Positions 39,998 to 53,433 of a stretch of 64,000 nucleotides of DNA are shown here, piece by piece. The position numbers were made by a program, and so were the translations under genes. Position 1 is the first letter of the stretch, and the number at the start of each line of letters is the position of its first letter. The notes under the pieces are model-generated. The model did not search any database, was not told where the DNA came from, and saw only the letters and a program-made list of their open reading frames with translations. The DNA comes from Osmia lignaria lignaria (taxonomy: Eukaryota; Arthropoda; Insecta; Hymenoptera; Megachilidae). The stretch lies in contig NW_027478167.1 of NCBI RefSeq assembly GCF_051020975.1, positions 10,354,001-10,418,000 of the forward strand. The letters are read 5' to 3'.

Positions 39998-42900
39998 TTG
40001 CAGATTTATCTCAAGGGAAGGGGCCTGACGGACATATTTCGAGATATTTCTTCTTCTTGTTGTTCTTCTTCTGCACAGCTAAGCTGGAAGTGGCATTTGC
40101 AGCGCGCAATAGTGCAGAGTTATCTCAAAGAAACGGGCCACGGTGTTTCTGTATCTCTATTATGTTGGTGCGGCTTCGGAACTTTTAAATATCTTGATAT
40201 ATCTCGAGAACTACGCATCTGATCAAAAAATATCATAGAACATAAAAAGTAGGAAACCTAATTTTCTACAAAAAAGGTCTCTTAACATTTTGCCGTAGCT
40301 CGCTTCGTTTCCGAGATATTTGCAGATTTATCTCAAGGGAAGGGGCCTGACGGACATATTTCGAAATATTTCTTATTCTTGTTGTTCTTCTTCTGCACAG
40401 CTAAGCTGGAAGTGGCATTTGCAGCTCGCTATAGTGCAGAGTTATCTCAAAGAAAGGGGCCACGGTGTTTCTGTACCTCTATTATGTAGGTGCAGCTTCG
40501 GAGCTTTTAAATATCTTGATATATCTCGAGAACTACGCATCTGATCAAAAAATATCATAGAACATAAAAAGTAGGAAACTTAATTCTCTACAAAAAAGGT
40601 CTCTTAACATTTTCCCATAGCTGGCATCGTTTCCGAGATATTTGCAGATTTAGCTCAAGGGAAGGGGCCTGACGGACATATTCCGAGATATTTCTTCTTC
40701 TTGTTGTTCTTCTTCTGCACAGCTAAGCTGGAAGTGGCATTTGCAGCTCGCAATAGTGCAGAGTTATCTCAAAGAAAGGGGCCACGGTGTTTCTGTATCT
40801 CTATTATGTTGGTGCGGCTTCGGAACTTTTAAATATCTTGATATATCTCGAGAACTACGCATCTGTTCAAAAAATATCATAGAACATAAAAAGTAGGAAT
40901 CCTAATTTTCTACAAAAAAGGTCTCTTAACATTTTGCCGTAGCTCGCTTCGTTTCCGAGATATCTGCAGATTTATCTCAAGGGAAGGGGCCTGACGGACA
41001 TATTTCCAGATATTTCTTCTTCTTGTTGTTCTTCTTCTGCACAGCTAAGCTGGAAGTGGCATTTGCAGCTCGCAATAGTGCAGAGTTATCTCAAAGAAAG
41101 GGGCCACGGTGTTTCTGTATCTCTATTATGTTGGTGCGGCTTCGGAACTTTTAAATATCTTGATATATCTCGAGAACTACGCATCTGATCGAAAAATATC
41201 ATAGAACATAAAAAGTAGGAAACTTAATTCTCTACAAAAGAGGTCTCTTAACATTTTGCCATAGCTCGCTTCGTTTCCGAGATATTTGCAGATTTATCTC
41301 AAGGGAAGGGGCCTGACGGACATATTTCGAGATATTTCTTCTTTTTGTTGTTCTTCTTCTGCACAGCTAAGCTGGAAGTGGCATTTGCAGCTCGCAATAG
41401 TGCAGAGTTATCTCAAAGAAAGGGGCCACGGTGTTTCTGTATCTCTATTATGTTGGTGCGGCTTCGGAACTTTTAAGTATCTCGATATATCTCGAAAACT
41501 ACGCTTCTGATCAGAAAATATCATAGAACATAAATTGTAGGAAACATAATTCTCTACAAAAAAGGTCTCTCAACATTTTGCCATAGCTCGCTTCGTTTCC
41601 GAGATATTTGCAGATTTATCTCGACGGAAGGGGCCTGACGGACATATTTCAAGATATTTCATCTTCTTGTTGTTCTTCTTCTGCACAGCTAAGCTGGAAG
41701 TGGCATTTGCAGCGCGCAATAGTGTAGAGTTATCTCAAAGAAGGGGGCCACGGTGTTTCTGTATCTCTATTATGTTGGTGCGGCTTCGGAACTTTTAAGT
41801 ATCTTGATATATCTCGAGAACTACGCATCTGATCAAAAAATATCATAGAACGTAAATTGTAGGAAACATTATTCTCTACAAAAAAGGTCTCTCAACATTT
41901 TGCCATAGCTCGCTTCGTTTCCGAGATATTTGCAGATTCATCTCAAGGGAAGGGGCCTGACGGACATATTTCGAGATATTTCTTCTTTTTGTTGTTCTTC
42001 TTCTGCACAGCTAAGCTGGAAGTGGCATTTGCAGCTCGCAATAGTGCAGAGTTATCTCAAAGAAAGGTGCCACGGTGTTTCTGTATCTCTATTATGTTGG
42101 TGCGGCTTCGGAACTTTTAAGTATCTCGATATATCTCGAAAACTACGCTTCTGATCAGAAAATATCATAGAACATAAATTGTAGGAAACATAATTCTCTA
42201 CAAAAAACGTCTCTTAACATTTTGCCATAGCTCGCTTGGTTTCCGAGATATTTGCAGATTCAGCTCAAAGGAACTGGCCTGACGGACATATTTCGAGATA
42301 TTTCTTCTTCTTGTTGTTCTTCCTCTGCACAGCTAAGCTGGAAGTGGCATTTGCAGCTCACAATAGTGCAGAGTTATCTCAAAGAAAGGGGCCACGGTGT
42401 TTCTGTATCTCTATTATGTTGGTGCGGCTTCGGAACTTTTAAATATCTCGATATATCTCGAAAACTACGCTTCTGATCAAAAAATATCATAGAACGTAAA
42501 TTGTAGGAAACATTATTCTCTACAAAAAAGGTCTCTCAACATTTTGCCATAGCTCGCTTCGTTTCCGAGATATTTGCAGATTCATCTCAAGGGAAGGGGT
42601 CTGACGGACATATTTCGAGATATTTCTTCTTCTTGTTGTTCTTCTTCTGCACAGCTAAGCTCGAAGTGGCATTTGCAGCTCGCTATAGTGCAGAGTTATC
42701 TCAAAGAAAGAGGCCACGGTGTTTCTGTACCTCTATTATGTTGGTGCAGCTTCGGAACTTTTAAATATCTTGATATATCTCGAGAACTACGCATCTGATC
42801 AAAAAATATCATCGAACATAAAAAGTAGGAAACATAATTCTCTACAAAAAAGGTCTCTTAACATTTTGCCATAGCCCGCTTCGTTTCCGAGATATTTGCA

Positions 42901-44286
42901 GATTTATCTCAAGGGAAGTGGCCTGACGGACATATTTCGAGATATTCCTTCTTCTTGTTGTTCTTCTTCTGCACAGCTAAACTGGAAGTGGCATTTCCAG
43001 CTCGCAATCGTGCAGAGTTATCTCAAAGAAAGGGGCCACGGTGTTTCTGTATCTCTATTATGTTGGTGCAGCTTCGGAACTTTTAAATATCTTGATATAT
43101 CTCGAGAACTACGCATCTGATCAAAAAATATCATCGAACATAAAAAGTAGGAAACATAATTCTCTACAAAAAAGGTCTCTTAACATTTTGCCATAGCCCG
43201 CTTCGTTTCCGAGATATTTGCAGATTTATCTCAAGGGAAGTGGCCTGACGGACATATTTCGAGATATTCCTTCTTCTTGTTGTTCTTCTTCTGCACAGCT
43301 AAACTGGAAGTGGCATTTCCAGCTCGCAATCGTGCAGAGTTATCTCAAAGAAAGGGGCCACGGTGTTTCTGTATCTCTATTATGTTGGTGCGGCTTCGGA
43401 ACTTTTAAATATCTTGATATATCTCGAGAACTACGCCTCTGATCGAAAAATCTCATAGAACATAAAAAGTAGGAAACTTAATTCTCTACAAAAAAGGTCT
43501 CTTAACATTTTGCCATAGCTCGCTTCGTTTCCGAGATATTTGCAGATTTATCTCAAGGGAAGGGGCCTGACGGACATATTTCGAGATATTTCTTCTTCTT
43601 GATGTTCTTCTTCTGCACAGCTAAGCTGGAAGTAGCATTTGCAGCTCGCAATAGTGCAGAGTTATCTCAAAGAAAGGGGCCACGGTGTTTCTGTATCTCT
43701 ATTATGTTGGTGCGGCTTCGGAACTTTTAAATATCTTGATATATCTCGAGAACTACGCGTCTGATCAAAAAATATCATAGAACATAAAAAGTAGGAAACT
43801 TAATTCTCTACAAAAACGGTCTCTTAACATTTTGCCATAGCTCGCTTCGTTTCCGAGATATTTGCAGATATATCTCAAGGGAAAGGGCCTGACGGACATA
43901 TTTCGAGATATTTCTTCTTCTTGTTGTTCTTCTTCTGCACAGCTAAGCTGGAAGTGGCATTTGCGGCTCGCACTAGTGCACAGTTATCTCAAAGAAAGGG
44001 GCCATGGTGTTTCTGTATCTCTATTATGTTGGTGCGTCTTCGGAACTTTTAAATATCTCGATATATCTCGAAAACTACGCTTCTGATCAAAAAATATCAT
44101 AGAACATAAATTGTAGGAAACATAATTCTCTACAAAAAACGTCTCTTAACATTTTGCCATAGCTCGCTTCGTTTCCGAGATATTTGCAGATTCAGCTCAA
44201 AGGAACTGGCCTGACGGACATATTTCGAGATATTTCTTCTTCTTGTTGTTCTTCTTCTGCACAGCTAAGCTGGAAGTGGCATTTGC
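39785..44286 (+). repeat. Fifteen-monomer-period block, copy 2
   Basis: Matches 34955-39456. Includes the start-changed unit 40964 (ATCTGCAG), the TAG-bearing units 40642 and 41608, and the TGA-bearing unit 43540, in the same positions as their partners in copy 1. Confidence 0.93.
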
Positions 44287-44304
44287 GGCTAGCACTAGTG
44301 CACA

Positions 44305-47300
44305 GTTATCTCAAAGAAAGGGGCCACGGTGTTTCTGTATCTCTATTATGTTGGTGCGGCTTCGGAACTTTTAAATATCTCGATATATCTCGAAAACTAC
44401 GCTTCTGATCAAAAAATATCATAGAACGTAAATTGTAGGAAACATTATTCTCTACAAAAAAGGTCTCTCAACATTTTGCCATAGCTCGCTTCGTTTCCGA
44501 GATATTTGCAGATTCATCTCAAGGGAAGGGGTCTGACGGACATATTTCGAGATATTTCTTCTTCTTGTTGTTCTTCTTCTGCACAGCTAAGCTCGAAGTG
44601 GCATTTGCAGCTCGCTATAGTGCAGAGTTATCTCAAAGAAAGAGGCCACGGTGTTTCTGTACCTCTATTATGTTGGTGCAGCTTCGGAACTTTTAAATAT
44701 CTTGATATATCTCGAGAACTACGCATCTGATCAAAAAATATCATCGAACATAAAAAGTAGGAAACATAATTCTCTACAAAAAAGGTCTCTTAACATTTTG
44801 CCATAGCCCGCTTCGTTTCCGAGATATTTGCAGATTTATCTCAAGGGAAGTGGCCTGACGGACATATTTCGAGATATTCCTTCTTCTTGTTGTTCTTCTT
44901 CTGCACAGCTAAACTGGAAGTGGCATTTCCAGCTCGCAATCGTGCAGAGTTATCTCAAAGAAAGGGGCCACGGTGTTTCTGTATCTCTATTATGTTGGTG
45001 CAGCTTCGGAACTTTTAAATATCTTGATATATCTCGAGAACTACGCATCTGATCAAAAAATATCATCGAACATAAAAAGTAGGAAACATAATTCTCTACA
45101 AAAAAGGTCTCTTAACATTTTGCCATAGCCCGCTTCGTTTCCGAGATATTTGCAGATTTATCTCAAGGGAAGTGGCCTGACGGACATATTTCGAGATATT
45201 CCTTCTTCTTGTTGTTCTTCTTCTGCACAGCTAAACTGGAAGTGGCATTTCCAGCTCGCAATCGTGCAGAGTTATCTCAAAGAAAGGGGCCACGGTGTTT
45301 CTGTATCTCTATTATGTTGGTGCGGCTTCGGAACTTTTAAATATCTTGATATATCTCGAGAACTACGCGTCTGATCAAAAAATATCATAGAACATAAAAA
45401 GTAGGAAACTTAATTCTCTACAAAAACGGTCTCTTAACATTTTGCCATAGCTCGCTTCGTTTCCGAGATATTTGCAGATATATCTCAAGGGAAAGGGCCT
45501 GACGGACATATTTCGAGATATTTCTTCTTCTTGTTGTTCTTCTTCTGCACAGCTAAGCTGGAAGTGGCATTTGCGGCTCGCACTAGTGCACAGTTATCTC
45601 AAAGAAAGGGGCCATGGTGTTTCTGTATCTCTATTATGTTGGTGCGTCTTCGGAACTTTTAAATATCTCGATATATCTCGAAAACTACGCTTCTGATCAA
45701 AAAATATCATAGAACATAAATTGTAGGAAACATAATTCTCTACAAAAAACGTCTCTTAACATTTTGCCATAGCTCGCTTCGTTTCCGAGATATTTGCAGA
45801 TTCAGCTCAAAGGAACTGGCCTGACGGACATATTTCGAGATATTTCTTCTTCTTGTTGTTCTTCTTCTGCACAGCTAAGCTGGAAGTGGCATTTGCGGCT
45901 CGCACTAGTGCACAGTTATCTCAAAGAAAGGGGCCACGGTGTTTCTGTATCTCTATTATGTTGGTGCGTCTTCGGAACTTTTAAATATCTCGATATATCT
46001 CGAAAACTACGCTTCTGATCAAAAAATATCATAGAACATAAATTGTAGGAAACATAATTCTCTACAAAAAACGTCTCTTAACATTTTGCCATAGCTCGCT
46101 TCGTTTCCGAGATATTTGCAGATTCAGCTCAAAGGAACTGGCCTGACGGACATATTTCGAGATATTTCTTCTTCTTGTTGTTCTTCTTCTGCACAGCTAA
46201 GCTGGGAGTGGCATTTGCAGCTCGCAATAGTGCAGAGTTATCTCAAAGAGAGGGGCCACGGTGTTTCTGTATCTCTATTATGTTGGTGCGGCTTCGGAAC
46301 TTTTAAATATCTTGATATATCTCGAGAACTACGCATCTGATCAAAAAATATCATAGAAGATAAAAAGTAGGAAACTTAATTCTCTACAAAAAAGGTCTCT
46401 TAACATTTCGCCATAGCTCGCTTCGTTTCCGAGATATTTGCAGATTTATCTCAAGGGAAGGGGCCTGTCGGACATATTTCGAGATATTTCTTCTTCTTGT
46501 TGTTCTTCTTCTGCACAGCTAAGCTGGAAGTGGCATTTGCGGCTCGCACTAGTGCAGAGTTATCTCAAAGAAAGGGGCCACGGTGTTTCTGTATCTCTAT
46601 TATGTTGGTGCGGCTTCGGAACTTTTAAATATCTCGATATATCTCGAAAACTACGCTTCTGATCAAAAAATATCATAGAACATAAATTGTAGGAAGCATA
46701 ATTCTCTACAAAAAAGGTCTCTTAACATTTTGCCATAGCTCGCTTCGTTTCCGAGATATTTGCAGATATATCTCAAGGGAAGGGGCCTGACGGACATATT
46801 TCGAGATATTTCTTCTTCTAGCTGTTCTTCTTCTGCACAGCTAAGCTGGAAGTGGCATTTGCAGCTCACAATAGTGCAGAGTTATCTCAAAGAAAGGGGC
46901 CACGGTGTTTCTGTATCTCTATTATGTTGGTGCGGCTTCGGAACTTTTAAATATCTCGATATACCTCGAAAACTACGCTTCTGATCAAAAAATATCATAG
47001 AACATAAATTGTAGGAAGCATAATTCTCTACAAAAAAGGTCTCTTAACATTTTGCCATAGCTCGCTTCGTTTCCGAGATATTTGCAGATATATCTCAAGG
47101 GAAGGGGCCTGACGGGCATATTTCGAGATATTTCTTCATCTTGTTGTTCTTCTTGTGCACAGCTGAGCTGGAAGTGGCATTTGCAGGTCGCAATAGTGCA
47201 GAGTTATCTCAAAGAAAGGGGCCACGGTGTTTCTGTATCTGTATTATGTTGGTGCGGCTTCGGAACTTTTAAATATCTCGATATATCTCGAAAACTACGC

Positions 47301-47339
47301 TTCTGATCAAAAAATATCATAGAACATAAATTGTAGGAA
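44305..47339 (+). repeat. Third copy of part of the long duplication (matches 28849-31883)
   Basis: Aligns at +15,456 bp (48 x 322). Differences noticed: CAGCTCAAAGG in unit 46116 where 30660 has CAGCTAAAAGG, CTAGCTGTTC against CTAGTTGTTC near 46820, and TGTATTATG against CTCTATTATG near 47240. It lacks the second AB pair. Because 46116 keeps the common CTC and both 21644 and 30660 have CTA, the CTA change probably arose after this segment split off but before the 9,016-bp duplication. Confidence 0.9.
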
Positions 47340-47344
47340 ACATT

Positions 47345-50242
47345 ATTCTCTACAAAAAAGGTCTCTTAACATTTTGCCATAGCTCGCTTCGTTTCCGAGA
47401 TATTTGCAGATTTATCTCAAGGGAAGTGGCCTGACGGACATATTTCGAGATATTCCTTCTTCTTGTTGTTCTTCTTCTGCACAGCTAAACTGGAAGTGGC
47501 ATTTCCAGCTCGCAATCGTGCAGAGTTATCTCAAAGAAAGGGGCCACGGTGTTTCTGTATCTCTATTATGTTGGTGCGGCTTCGGAACTTTTAAATATCT
47601 TGATATATCTCGAGAACTACGCCTCTGATCGAAAAATCTCATAGAACATAAAAAGTAGGAAACTTAATTCTCTACAAAAAAGGTCTCTTAACATTTTGCC
47701 ATAGCTCGCTTCGTTTCCGAGATATTTGCAGATTTATCTCAAGGGAAGGGGCCTGACGGACATATTTCGAGATATTTCTTCTTCTTGATGTTCTTCTTCT
47801 GCACAGCTAAGCTGGAAGTAGCATTTGCAGCTCGCAATAGTGCAGAGTTATCTCAAAGAAAGGGGCCACGGTGTTTCTGTATCTCTATTATGTTGGTGCG
47901 GCTTCGGAACTTTTAAATATCTTGATATATCTCGAGAACTACGCGTCTGATCAAAAAATATCATAGAACATAAAAAGTAGGAAACTTAATTCTCTACAAA
48001 AACGGTCTCTTAACATTTTGCCATAGCTCGCTTCGTTTCCGAGATATTTGCAGATATATCTCAAGGGAAAGGGCCTGACGGACATATTTCGAGATATTTC
48101 TTCTTCTTGTTGTTCTTCTTCTGCACAGCTAAGCTGGAAGTGGCATTTGCGGCTCGCACTAGTGCACAGTTATCTCAAAGAAAGGGGCCATGGTGTTTCT
48201 GTATCTCTATTATGTTGGTGCGTCTTCGGAACTTTTAAATATCTCGATATATCTCGAAAACTACGCTTCTGATCAAAAAATATCATAGAACATAAATTGT
48301 AGGAAACATAATTGTCTACAAAAAACGTCTCTTAACATTTTGCCATAGCTCGCTTCGTTTCCGAGATATTTGCAGATTCAGCTCAAAGGAACTGGCCTGA
48401 CGGACATATTTCGAGATATTTCTTCTTCTTGTTGTTCTTCTTCTGCACAGCTAAGCTGGAAGTGGCATTTGCGGCTCGCACTAGTGCACAGTTATCTCAA
48501 AGAAAGGGGCCACGGTGTTTCTGTATCTCTATTATGTTGGTGCGTCTTCGGAACTTTTAAATATCTCGATATATCTCGAAAACTACGCTTCTGATCAAAA
48601 AATATCATAGAACATAAATTGTAGGAAACATAATTCTCTACAAAAAACGTCTCTTAACATTTTGCCATAGCTCGCTTCGTTTCCGAGATATTTGCAGATT
48701 CAGCTCAAAGGAACTGGCCTGACGGACATATTTCGAGATATTTCTTCTTCTTGTTGTTCTTCTTCTGCACAGCTAAGCTGGGAGTGGCATTTGCAGCTCG
48801 CAATAGTGCAGAGTTATCTCAAAGAGAGGGGCCACGGTGTTTCTGTATCTCTATTATGTTGGTGCGGCTTCGGAACTTTTAAATATCTTGATATATCTCG
48901 AGAACTACGCATCTGATCAAAAAATATCATAGAAGATAAAAAGTAGGAAACTTAATTCTCTACAAAAAAGGTCTCTTAACATTTCGCCATAGCTCGCTTC
49001 GTTTCCGAGATATTTGCAGATTTATCTCAAGGGAAGGGGCCTGTCGGACATATTTCGAGATATTTCTTCTTCTTGTTGTTCTTCTTCTGCACAGCTAAGC
49101 TGGAAGTGGCATTTGCGGCTCGCACTAGTGCAGAGTTATCTCAAAGAAAGGGGCCACGGTGTTTCTGTATCTCTATTATGTTGGTGCGGCTTCGGAACTT
49201 TTAAATATCTCGATATATCTCGAAAACTACGCTTCTGATCAAAAAATATCATAGAACATAAATTGTAGGAAGCATAATTCTCTACAAAAAAGGTCTCTTA
49301 ACATTTTGCCATAGCTCGCTTCGTTTCCGAGATATTTGCAGATATATCTCAAGGGAAGGGGCCTGACGGACATATTTCGAGATATTTCTTCTTCTAGTTG
49401 TTCTTCTTCTGCACAGCTAAGCTGGAAGTGGCATTTGCAGCTCACAATAGTGCAGAGTTATCTCAAAGAAAGGGGCCACGGTGTTTCTGTATCTCTATTA
49501 TGTTGGTGCGGCTTCGGAACTTTTAAATATCTCGATATACCTCGAAAACTACGCTTCTGATCAAAAAATATCATAGAACATAAATTGTAGGAAGCATAAT
49601 TCTCTACAAAAAAGGTCTCTTAACATTTTGCCATAGCTCGCTTCGTTTCCGAGATATTTGCAGATATATCTCAAGGGAAGGGGCCTGACGGGCATATTTC
49701 GAGATATTTCTTCATCTTGTTGTTCTTCTTGTGCACAGCTGAGCTGGAAGTGGCATTTGCAGGTCGCAATAGTGCAGAGTTATCTCAAAGAAAGGGGCCA
49801 CGGTGTTTCTGTATCTCTATTATGTTGGTGCGGCTTCGGAACTTTTAAATATCTCGATATATCTCGAAAACTACGCTTCTGATCAAAAAATATCATAGAA
49901 CATAAATTGTAGGAAACATTATTCTCTACAAAAAAGGTCTCTTAACATTTTGCCATAGCTCGCTTCGTTTCCGAGATATTTGCAGATTCATCTCAAGGGA
50001 AGGGGTCTGACGGACATATTTCGAGATATTTCTTCTTCTTGTTGTTCTTCTTCTGCACAGCTAAGCTCGAAGTGGCATTTGCAGCTCGCAATAGTGCAGA
50101 GTTATCTCAAAGAAAGAGGCCACGGTGTTTCTGTACCTCTATTATGTTGGTGCAGCTTCGGAACTTTTAAATATCTTGATATATCTCGAGAACTACGCAT
50201 CTGATCAAAAAATATCATCGAACATAAAAAGTAGGAAACATA
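47345..50242 (+). repeat. Nine-monomer higher-order block, copy 1 (2,898 bp)
   Basis: Units 47404 through 49980 correspond to 50302 through 52878 at exactly +2,898 bp (9 x 322). The left limit is T at 47344 against A at 50242 (CATTATTC against CATAATTC). The block runs through the GGGAAGTGG unit, TTGATG unit, GGGAAAGGG unit, two CAGCTCAAAGG units, the GCCTGTCGG unit, one AB pair and the CAGATTCATCTC unit. Confidence 0.93.
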
Positions 50243-53200
50243 ATTCTCTACAAAAAAGGTCTCTTAACATTTTGCCATAGCTCGCTTCGTTTCCGAGATA
50301 TTTGCAGATTTATCTCAAGGGAAGTGGCCTGACGGACATATTTCGAGATATTCCTTCTTCTTGTTGTTCTTCTTCTGCACAGCTAAACTGGAAGTGGCAT
50401 TTCCAGCTCGCAATCGTGCAGAGTTATCTCAAAGAAAGGGGCCACGGTGTTTCTGTATCTCTATTATGTTGGTGCGGCTTCGGAACTTTTAAATATCTTG
50501 ATATATCTCGAGAACTACGCCTCTGATCGAAAAATCTCATAGAACATAAAAAGTAGGAAACTTAATTCTCTACAAAAAAGGTCTCTTAACATTTTGCCAT
50601 AGCTCGCTTCGTTTCCGAGATATTTGCAGATTTATCTCAAGGGAAGGGGCCTGACGGACATATTTCGAGATATTTCTTCTTCTTGATGTTCTTCTTCTGC
50701 ACAGCTAAGCTGGAAGTAGCATTTGCAGCTCGCAATAGTGCAGAGTTATCTCAAAGAAAGGGGCCACGGTGTTTCTGTATCTCTATTATGTTGGTGCGGC
50801 TTCGGAACTTTTAAATATCTTGATATATCTCGAGAACTACGCGTCTGATCAAAAAATATCATAGAACATAAAAAGTAGGAAACTTAATTCTCTACAAAAA
50901 CGGTCTCTTAACATTTTGCCATAGCTCGCTTCGTTTCCGAGATATTTGCAGATATATCTCAAGGGAAAGGGCCTGACGGACATATTTCGAGATATTTCTT
51001 CTTCTTGTTGTTCTTCTTCTGCACAGCTAAGCTGGAAGTGGCATTTGCGGCTCGCACTAGTGCACAGTTATCTCAAAGAAAGGGGCCATGGTGTTTCTGT
51101 ATCTCTATTATGTTGGTGCGTCTTCGGAACTTTTAAATATCTCGATATATCTCGAAAACTACGCTTCTGATCAAAAAATATCATAGAACATAAATTGTAG
51201 GAAACATAATTCTCTACAAAAAACGTCTCTTAACATTTTGCCATAGCTCGCTTCGTTTCCGAGATATTTGCAGATTCAGCTCAAAGGAACTGGCCTGACG
51301 GACATATTTCGAGATATTTCTTCTTCTTGTTGTTCTTCTTCTGCACAGCTAAGCTGGAAGTGGCATTTGCGGCTCGCACTAGTGCACAGTTATCTCAAAG
51401 AAAGGGGCCACGGTGTTTCTGTATCTCTATTATGTTGGTGCGTCTTCGGAACTTTTAAATATCTCGATATATCTCGAAAACTACGCTTCTGATCAAAAAA
51501 TATCATAGAACATAAATTGTAGGAAACATAATTCTCTACAAAAAACGTCTCTTAACATTTTGCCATAGCTCGCTTCGTTTCCGAGATATTTGCAGATTCA
51601 GCTCAAAGGAACTGGCCTGACGGACATATTTCGAGATATTTCTTCTTCTTGTTGTTCTTCTTCTGCACAGCTAAGCTGGGAGTGGCATTTGCAGCTCGCA
51701 ATAGTGCAGAGTTATCTCAAAGAGAGGGGCCACGGTGTTTCTGTATCTCTATTATGTTGGTGCGGCTTCGGAACTTTTAAATATCTTGATATATCTCGCG
51801 AACTACGCATCTGATCAAAAAATATCATAGAAGATAAAAAGTAGGAAACTTAATTCTCTACAAAAAAGGTCTCTTAACATTTCGCTATAGCTCGCTTCGT
51901 TTCCGAGATATTTGCAGATTTATCTCAAGGGAAGGGGCCTGTCGGACATATTTCGAGATATTTCTTCTTCTTGTTGTTCTTCTTCTGCACAGCTAAGCTG
52001 GAAGTGGCATTTGCGGCTCGCACTAGTGCAGAGTTATCTCAAAGAAAGGGGCCACGGTGTTTCTGTATCTCTATTATGTTGGTGCGGCTTCGGAACTTTT
52101 AAATATCTCGATATATCTCGAAAACTACGCTTCTGATCAAAAAATATCATAGAACATAAATTGTAGGAAGCATAATTCTCTACAAAAAAGGTCTCTTAAC
52201 ATTTTGCCATAGCTCGCTTCGTTTCCGAGATATTTGCAGATATATCTCAAGGGAAGGGGCCTGACGGACATATTTCGAGATATTTCTTCTTCTAGTTGTT
52301 CTTCTTCTGCACAGCTAAGCTGGAAGTGGCATTTGCAGCTCACAATAGTGCAGAGTTATCTCAAAGAAAGGGGCCACGGTGTTTCTGTATCTCTATTATG
52401 TTGGTGCGGCTTCGGAACTTTTAAATATCTCGATATACCTCGAAAACTACGCTTCTGATCAAAAAATATCATAGAACATAAATTGTAGGAAGCATAATTC
52501 TCTACAAAAAAGGTCTCTTAACATTTTGCCATAGCTCGCTTCGTTTCCGAGATATTTGCAGATATATCTCAAGGGAAGGGGCCTGACGGGCATATTTCGA
52601 GATATTTCTTCATCTTGTTGTTCTTCTTGTGCACAGCTGAGCTGGAAGTGGCATTTGCAGGTCGCAATAGTGCAGAGTTATCTCAAAGAAAGGGGCCACG
52701 GTGTTTCTGTATCTCTATTATGTTGGTGCGGCTTCGGAACTTTTAAATATCTCGATATATCTCGAAAACTACGCTTCTGATCAAAAAATATCATAGAACA
52801 TAAATTGTAGGAAACATTATTCTCTACAAAAAAGGTCTCTTAACATTTTGCCATAGCTCGCTTCGTTTCCGAGATATTTGCAGATTCATCTCAAGGGAAG
52901 GGGTCTGACGGACATATTTCGAGATATTTCTTCTTCTTGTTGTTCTTCTTCTGCACAGCTAAGCTCGAAGTGGCATTTGCAGCTCGCAATAGTGCAGAGT
53001 TATCTCAAAGAAAGAGGCCACGGTGTTTCTGTACCTCTATTATGTTGGTGCAGCTTCGGAACTTTTAAATATCTTGATATATCTCGAGAACTACGCATCT
53101 GATCAAAAAATATCATCGAACATAAAAAGTAGGAAACATAATTCTCTACAAAAAAGGTCTCTTAACATTTTGCCATAGCTCGCTTCGTTTCCGAGATATT

Positions 53201-53433
53201 TGCAGATTTATCTCAAGGGAAGTGGCCTGACGGACATATTTCGAGATATTCCTTCTTCTTGTTGTTCTTCTTCTGCACAGCTAAACTGGAAGTGGCATTT
53301 CCAGCTCGCAATCGTGCAGAGTTATCTCAAAGAAAGGGGCCACGGTGTTTCTGTATCTCTATTATGTTGGTGCGGCTTCGGAACTTTTAAATATCTTGAT
53401 ATATCTCGAGAACTACGCCTCTGATCGAAAAAT
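50243..53433 (+). repeat. Nine-monomer higher-order block, copy 2 and start of a third
   Basis: Matches 47345-50535 at +2,898, ending at A 53434 against C 50536 (AAAATATC against AAAATCTC). Differences noticed: CTCTAC against GTCTAC near 48314/51212, CTCGCGAAC against CTCGAGAAC near 51799/48901, and CGCTATAG against CGCCATAG near 51886. Copies are otherwise alike to the eye. Confidence 0.93.
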
